Positions 61,782 to 64,000 of a stretch of 64,000 nt of DNA are shown piece after piece. The translations under genes and the position numbers were made by a program. Every line of letters starts with the position of its first letter. The first letter of the stretch is position 1. Source of the stretch: Psychrobacillus soli (GTDB taxonomy: Bacteria; Bacillota; Bacilli; Bacillales_A; Planococcaceae); the NCBI RefSeq assembly GCF_006861775.1, contig NZ_VDGG01000005.1, positions 1 to 64,000 of the forward strand, read 5' to 3'. The notes under the pieces were generated by a model that saw only the letters and a list, made by a program, of their open reading frames with translations, did not search any database and was not told the DNA's origin.

Positions 61782-62570
61782 ATGGCTATGCAAACTGTAA
61801 ACAAAAGAGAATATGGTTTTATTGAAAAAGGAAGACAGTCGAAAGTGCATATGAAGAAAGGACAGTATATCTCAGGTTTTTCTGTTGGTATTTTGTATTT
61901 AGATGATTGTTGGTATCCCATTTTACCAGGTAATGTCGCCAATCTCGCAACCTATGACTTTCCTGTTGTATTAAAAGTTGTACCAAATTGCACTCAAGAA
62001 AGAATTCACGTAGGAGATCCAATGCTTGTCGAAGATGTCATTCGTTCAGCCAAGCAATTTGAGGCTGAAGGAGCTCGGGTTATATGTGGAGCTTGTGGTT
62101 TTTTCGGCAATTTTCAAGAACAAGTAGCAAATGCCGTTGATATACCTGTGTTTCTATCAAGTGTCGTGCAATTGCCATGGATTAAAACGGGACTAAAATC
62201 GACTCAACGTATTGGTATGTTAACAGCAGATAGTCATGGTATTACACCATCTTTATATAAAAGTTGTGGCATAGACAATCCAGATTATGTCGTTGTGAAG
62301 GATTTAGGTAGATTACCAGAGTTCTCCGCAATCATTGAAAGTAGAGGTAGTTTTGATAATGATGTGGTGCGTGAAGAAGTTGTAAGTGCGGCTTTGGAGC
62401 TTGTTCGTGATAACCCGGATATCGGGGCAATCCTATTGGAGTGCAGCGATCTCCCGCCATACGCAGCAGATATTCAACGGGCAGTCGGACTACCGGTTTA
62501 TGATTTTATAACGATGATTCGCTGGGCCCATATGGCGACTGCACAAAGACCATATGACGGGTTCATCTAG
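61782..62570 (+). CDS. Asp/Glu racemase-superfamily protein
   Basis: A 262-residue protein of the aspartate/glutamate/hydantoin racemase fold. The two catalytic Cys positions are in ICGACGFFGNF near residue 106 and LLECSDLPPYA near 222; GMLTADSHGITPSLYKSCGI is the middle segment. It may racemise or epimerise a substrate of this pathway, for instance taking the place of the proline-racemase-type hydroxyproline epimerase, which is not seen in the window. That role is inference. AAAGGTGGG precedes ATG 61782. Confidence 0.82.
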   Translation: MAMQTVNKREYGFIEKGRQSKVHMKKGQYISGFSVGILYLDDCWYPILPGNVANLATYDFPVVLKVVPNCTQERIHVGDPMLVEDVIRSAKQFEAEGARVICGACGFFGNFQEQVANAVDIPVFLSSVVQLPWIKTGLKSTQRIGMLTADSHGITPSLYKSCGIDNPDYVVVKDLGRLPEFSAIIESRGSFDNDVVREEVVSAALELVRDNPDIGAILLECSDLPPYAADIQRAVGLPVYDFITMIRWAHMATAQRPYDGFI

Positions 62571-62582
62571 GGGGTTCTCAAA

Positions 62583-62870
62583 ATGAGCGATGAGAAGACG
62601 ATAATATGCAGATGTGAAGAAGTATCATTAAAGACAATCAATGACACTGTTTATCAATATAGTTGCTCCTCCCGTGAGGTAAAACTTCGAACGCGAGCAG
62701 GAATGGGGTATTGCGGAGGAAGAACTTGTCGACATGTCATCGATACAATTGTGGCTGATTTAAACCAAAAGGTGATTACGGATGATATTCAGCTGAGTTA
62801 CCGCCCTCCAGTTCGTCCTATAACCTTTGGAGCGTTAGGAGGGGTATACCATGAGAATGAGAGTTGTTAA
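62583..62870 (+). CDS. BFD-like [2Fe-2S]-binding protein
   Basis: A 95-residue protein with the bacterioferritin-associated-ferredoxin-like fold: IICRCEEVSLKTI near residue 7 and GMGYCGGRTCRHVI near 40 supply the four Cys (CxC...CxxxxC). In HcnB-type and sarcosine oxidase-type enzymes this domain is usually fused to the flavoprotein; here it is a separate subunit. Its end overlaps the next gene by 20 bases. Confidence 0.88.
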   Translation: MSDEKTIICRCEEVSLKTINDTVYQYSCSSREVKLRTRAGMGYCGGRTCRHVIDTIVADLNQKVITDDIQLSYRPPVRPITFGALGGVYHENESC

Positions 62871-63177
62871 TCATCCGGTTCTTGGAAACCTTCCAGAGCG
62901 AAATCGGGTTACAATCTACTTCAACAACCAACCTTTTCAAGCGTATGAAGGGGACACCATTGCATCCGCAATGATGGCTGAAGGCATAAAAACATTACGG
63001 AATCACGAAGAGAGTGGAAATGGCCGAGGGATCTACTGCAATATTGGTCACTGCTTTGAATGTAGAGTTCAAGTAGGCGAACGAAAAGTTGTTAGAGCCT
63101 GCTTAACACCCGTTTCAGAAGGTATGGACATTTATTCGCTTTCTGTTTTTAAGAAGGGGAGTGAATCACATTGTTGA
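62851..63177 (+). CDS. 2Fe-2S ferredoxin-like subunit (HcnA type)
   Basis: A 108-residue protein of the Fer2_4/HcnA group, as in the small subunit of hydrogen cyanide synthase and D-hydroxyproline dehydrogenase. GIYCNIGHCFECRVQVGERK near residue 70 gives three cluster Cys and VVRACLTPVSEGM the fourth. It passes electrons between the flavin subunits. GGAGGGG precedes ATG 62851 and its stop overlaps the start of the next gene. Confidence 0.88.
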   Translation: MRMRVVNHPVLGNLPERNRVTIYFNNQPFQAYEGDTIASAMMAEGIKTLRNHEESGNGRGIYCNIGHCFECRVQVGERKVVRACLTPVSEGMDIYSLSVFKKGSESHC

Positions 63178-64000
63178 ACTTACTAATTATTGGGGCGGGA
63201 CCAGCGGGTTTGAAAGCGGCGATTGCAGCGGCTGAGCAAGGTCTTAACGTCAAAGTGATTGATGAGTTTCCGAAAGTAGGTGGTCGTCTACTCGGTCAAC
63301 TTCATCAAGAGCCAAACGGCGAATGGTGGAACGGAATGGAAATGGGCGAGAAACTTCATCAAAAAGCAATAAGAGCCGGAGTTGATATACAGTGTGAAGT
63401 TTCCGTCGTCGACATTAGCCAATCAGTTTCAGGTTGGACGGTTTATACTTCTCAAGGAATGATAGAAGCAAGAAAACTGCTGTTAGCGACAGGAGCAACA
63501 GAAACACCTATTCCAATACCTGGATGGACACTACCGGGAGTAATGTCTATTGGGGCAGCACAAGTGATGGGAAATGTCCATCGAGTGAAGCCGGGAAATA
63601 CATGTGTCATAATCGGAGCAAACGTATTGTCTATGGCGATTGCAAATGAATTGAGATTATGTGGAATAAAGGTGAAAGAAATTGTTCTGCCAGCAGTGGG
63701 TCCAATATCAAAAGACGCAGGTATACCGGAAAAAGTACTAGCATCGTTAATGAAGTTAACGCACTTAGCACCAACCGTTATTTTGCGTCAGGCCGGTAAG
63801 CTTGGAAAGTTCATAAACCCAAGTTTCGCCATCAAGTACTTTCCTAGAAGGGGGATCAAGCTGTTTGGAATTCCTATTCGGCTGAAGACAGCAGCTGTCG
63901 AAATAATGGGTGAAGACCATGTAACAGGTGTGCAGACGGTTACTATTTCATCGGACGGAAAAGTGATTCCAGGAAGTGAAAAAGTAACGGAAGCTGATTT
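63171..64000 (+). CDS. FAD/NAD(P)-binding oxidoreductase (HcnB type), cut by right edge
   Basis: The frame starts at TTG 63171 (or 63174), overlapping the previous stop, after AAGGGGAGTG, and is open to the window edge: 276 codons. LLIIGAGPAGLKAAIAAAEQ is the FAD-binding motif and LLATGATETPIPIPGWTLPG the conserved ATG loop of pyridine-nucleotide-disulfide-type oxidoreductases. It matches the large subunit of HcnABC-like amino acid dehydrogenases. The C-terminal part lies outside; since the BFD domain is encoded separately at 62583, it may lack it. Confidence 0.9.
   Translation, partial: MLNLLIIGAGPAGLKAAIAAAEQGLNVKVIDEFPKVGGRLLGQLHQEPNGEWWNGMEMGEKLHQKAIRAGVDIQCEVSVVDISQSVSGWTVYTSQGMIEARKLLLATGATETPIPIPGWTLPGVMSIGAAQVMGNVHRVKPGNTCVIIGANVLSMAIANELRLCGIKVKEIVLPAVGPISKDAGIPEKVLASLMKLTHLAPTVILRQAGKLGKFINPSFAIKYFPRRGIKLFGIPIRLKTAAVEIMGEDHVTGVQTVTISSDGKVIPGSEKVTEAD

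Overview
The window is low-GC Gram-positive chromosomal DNA from a spore-forming member of the order Bacillales. The evidence is strong purine-rich ribosome binding sites, many TTG and GTG starts, a spore photoproduct lyase gene, FMN riboswitches, CcpA-type cre sites and a LexA/DinR-type SOS box. The protein style suggests Planococcaceae (Lysinibacillus or Psychrobacillus-like), but that is inference. No rRNA or tRNA gene, integrase, intact transposase or CRISPR array was seen.

Layout. 1-5.7 kb: end of an acyl-CoA dehydrogenase, a metallophosphoesterase, an MBL hydrolase, a short type I toxin/antisense RNA pair, and an ArsR-type regulator overlapping an MFS exporter. 5.7-14.6 kb: accessory island 1, with a LysR regulator divergent from an operon holding enoyl-CoA hydratase, CaiB-type CoA-transferase, a complete tripartite tricarboxylate transporter (TctC, TctB, TctA), an OsmC protein and 3-hydroxyacyl-CoA dehydrogenase. 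This looks like uptake, CoA activation and beta-oxidation-like breakdown of an unknown carboxylate. 14.7-19.6 kb: splB and an NAD salvage locus (nrtR, pncA, pncB, nadD-like) with two matching palindromic operators. 20-30 kb: housekeeping and small genes (PilZ, NA37 nucleoid protein, M48 protease, guanine deaminase, cold shock protein, EamA/AraC pair, LysE/MocR pair). 30.5-32.9 kb: two complete FMN riboswitches in tandem ahead of ribE-ribB-ribH; ribD and the GTP cyclohydrolase II part of ribBA are missing. 33-35.2 kb: a sugar-nucleotide-reductase-like protein, a lipoprotein and a small membrane protein. 35.4-48.6 kb: accessory island 2, with a sigma-54 activator divergent from a sigma-54-promoted operon (RraA-like protein, dipeptide-type ABC importer, nitrilase-family amidase, M20 amidohydrolase, creatininase-family amidohydrolase, AEC carrier). 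48.7-52.9 kb: SOS-regulated Y-family polymerase, DUF1835 protein, a broken lipoprotein gene, a DMP19-like protein and a DinB-family protein. 52.9-64 kb: a LysR/EamA pair, then an amino acid permease, a second LysR and an operon resembling D-hydroxyproline catabolism (aldehyde dehydrogenase, FAD oxidase, DapA-family lyase, Asp/Glu-racemase-family protein, BFD protein, HcnA-like and HcnB-like subunits), cut off by the right edge.

The most unusual pattern is that three accessory modules (5.7-14.6, 35.4-48.6 and 52.9-54.9 kb) each lie between an intact resident gene and a partial copy of one end of that same gene. The clearest case is a 141-bp direct repeat (5 mismatches by eye) made of the SOS promoter and first 14 codons of the Y-family polymerase, on both sides of the 13-kb sigma-54 island. 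This suggests repeated acquisition of catabolic cassettes by homology-assisted recombination rather than by an integrase.
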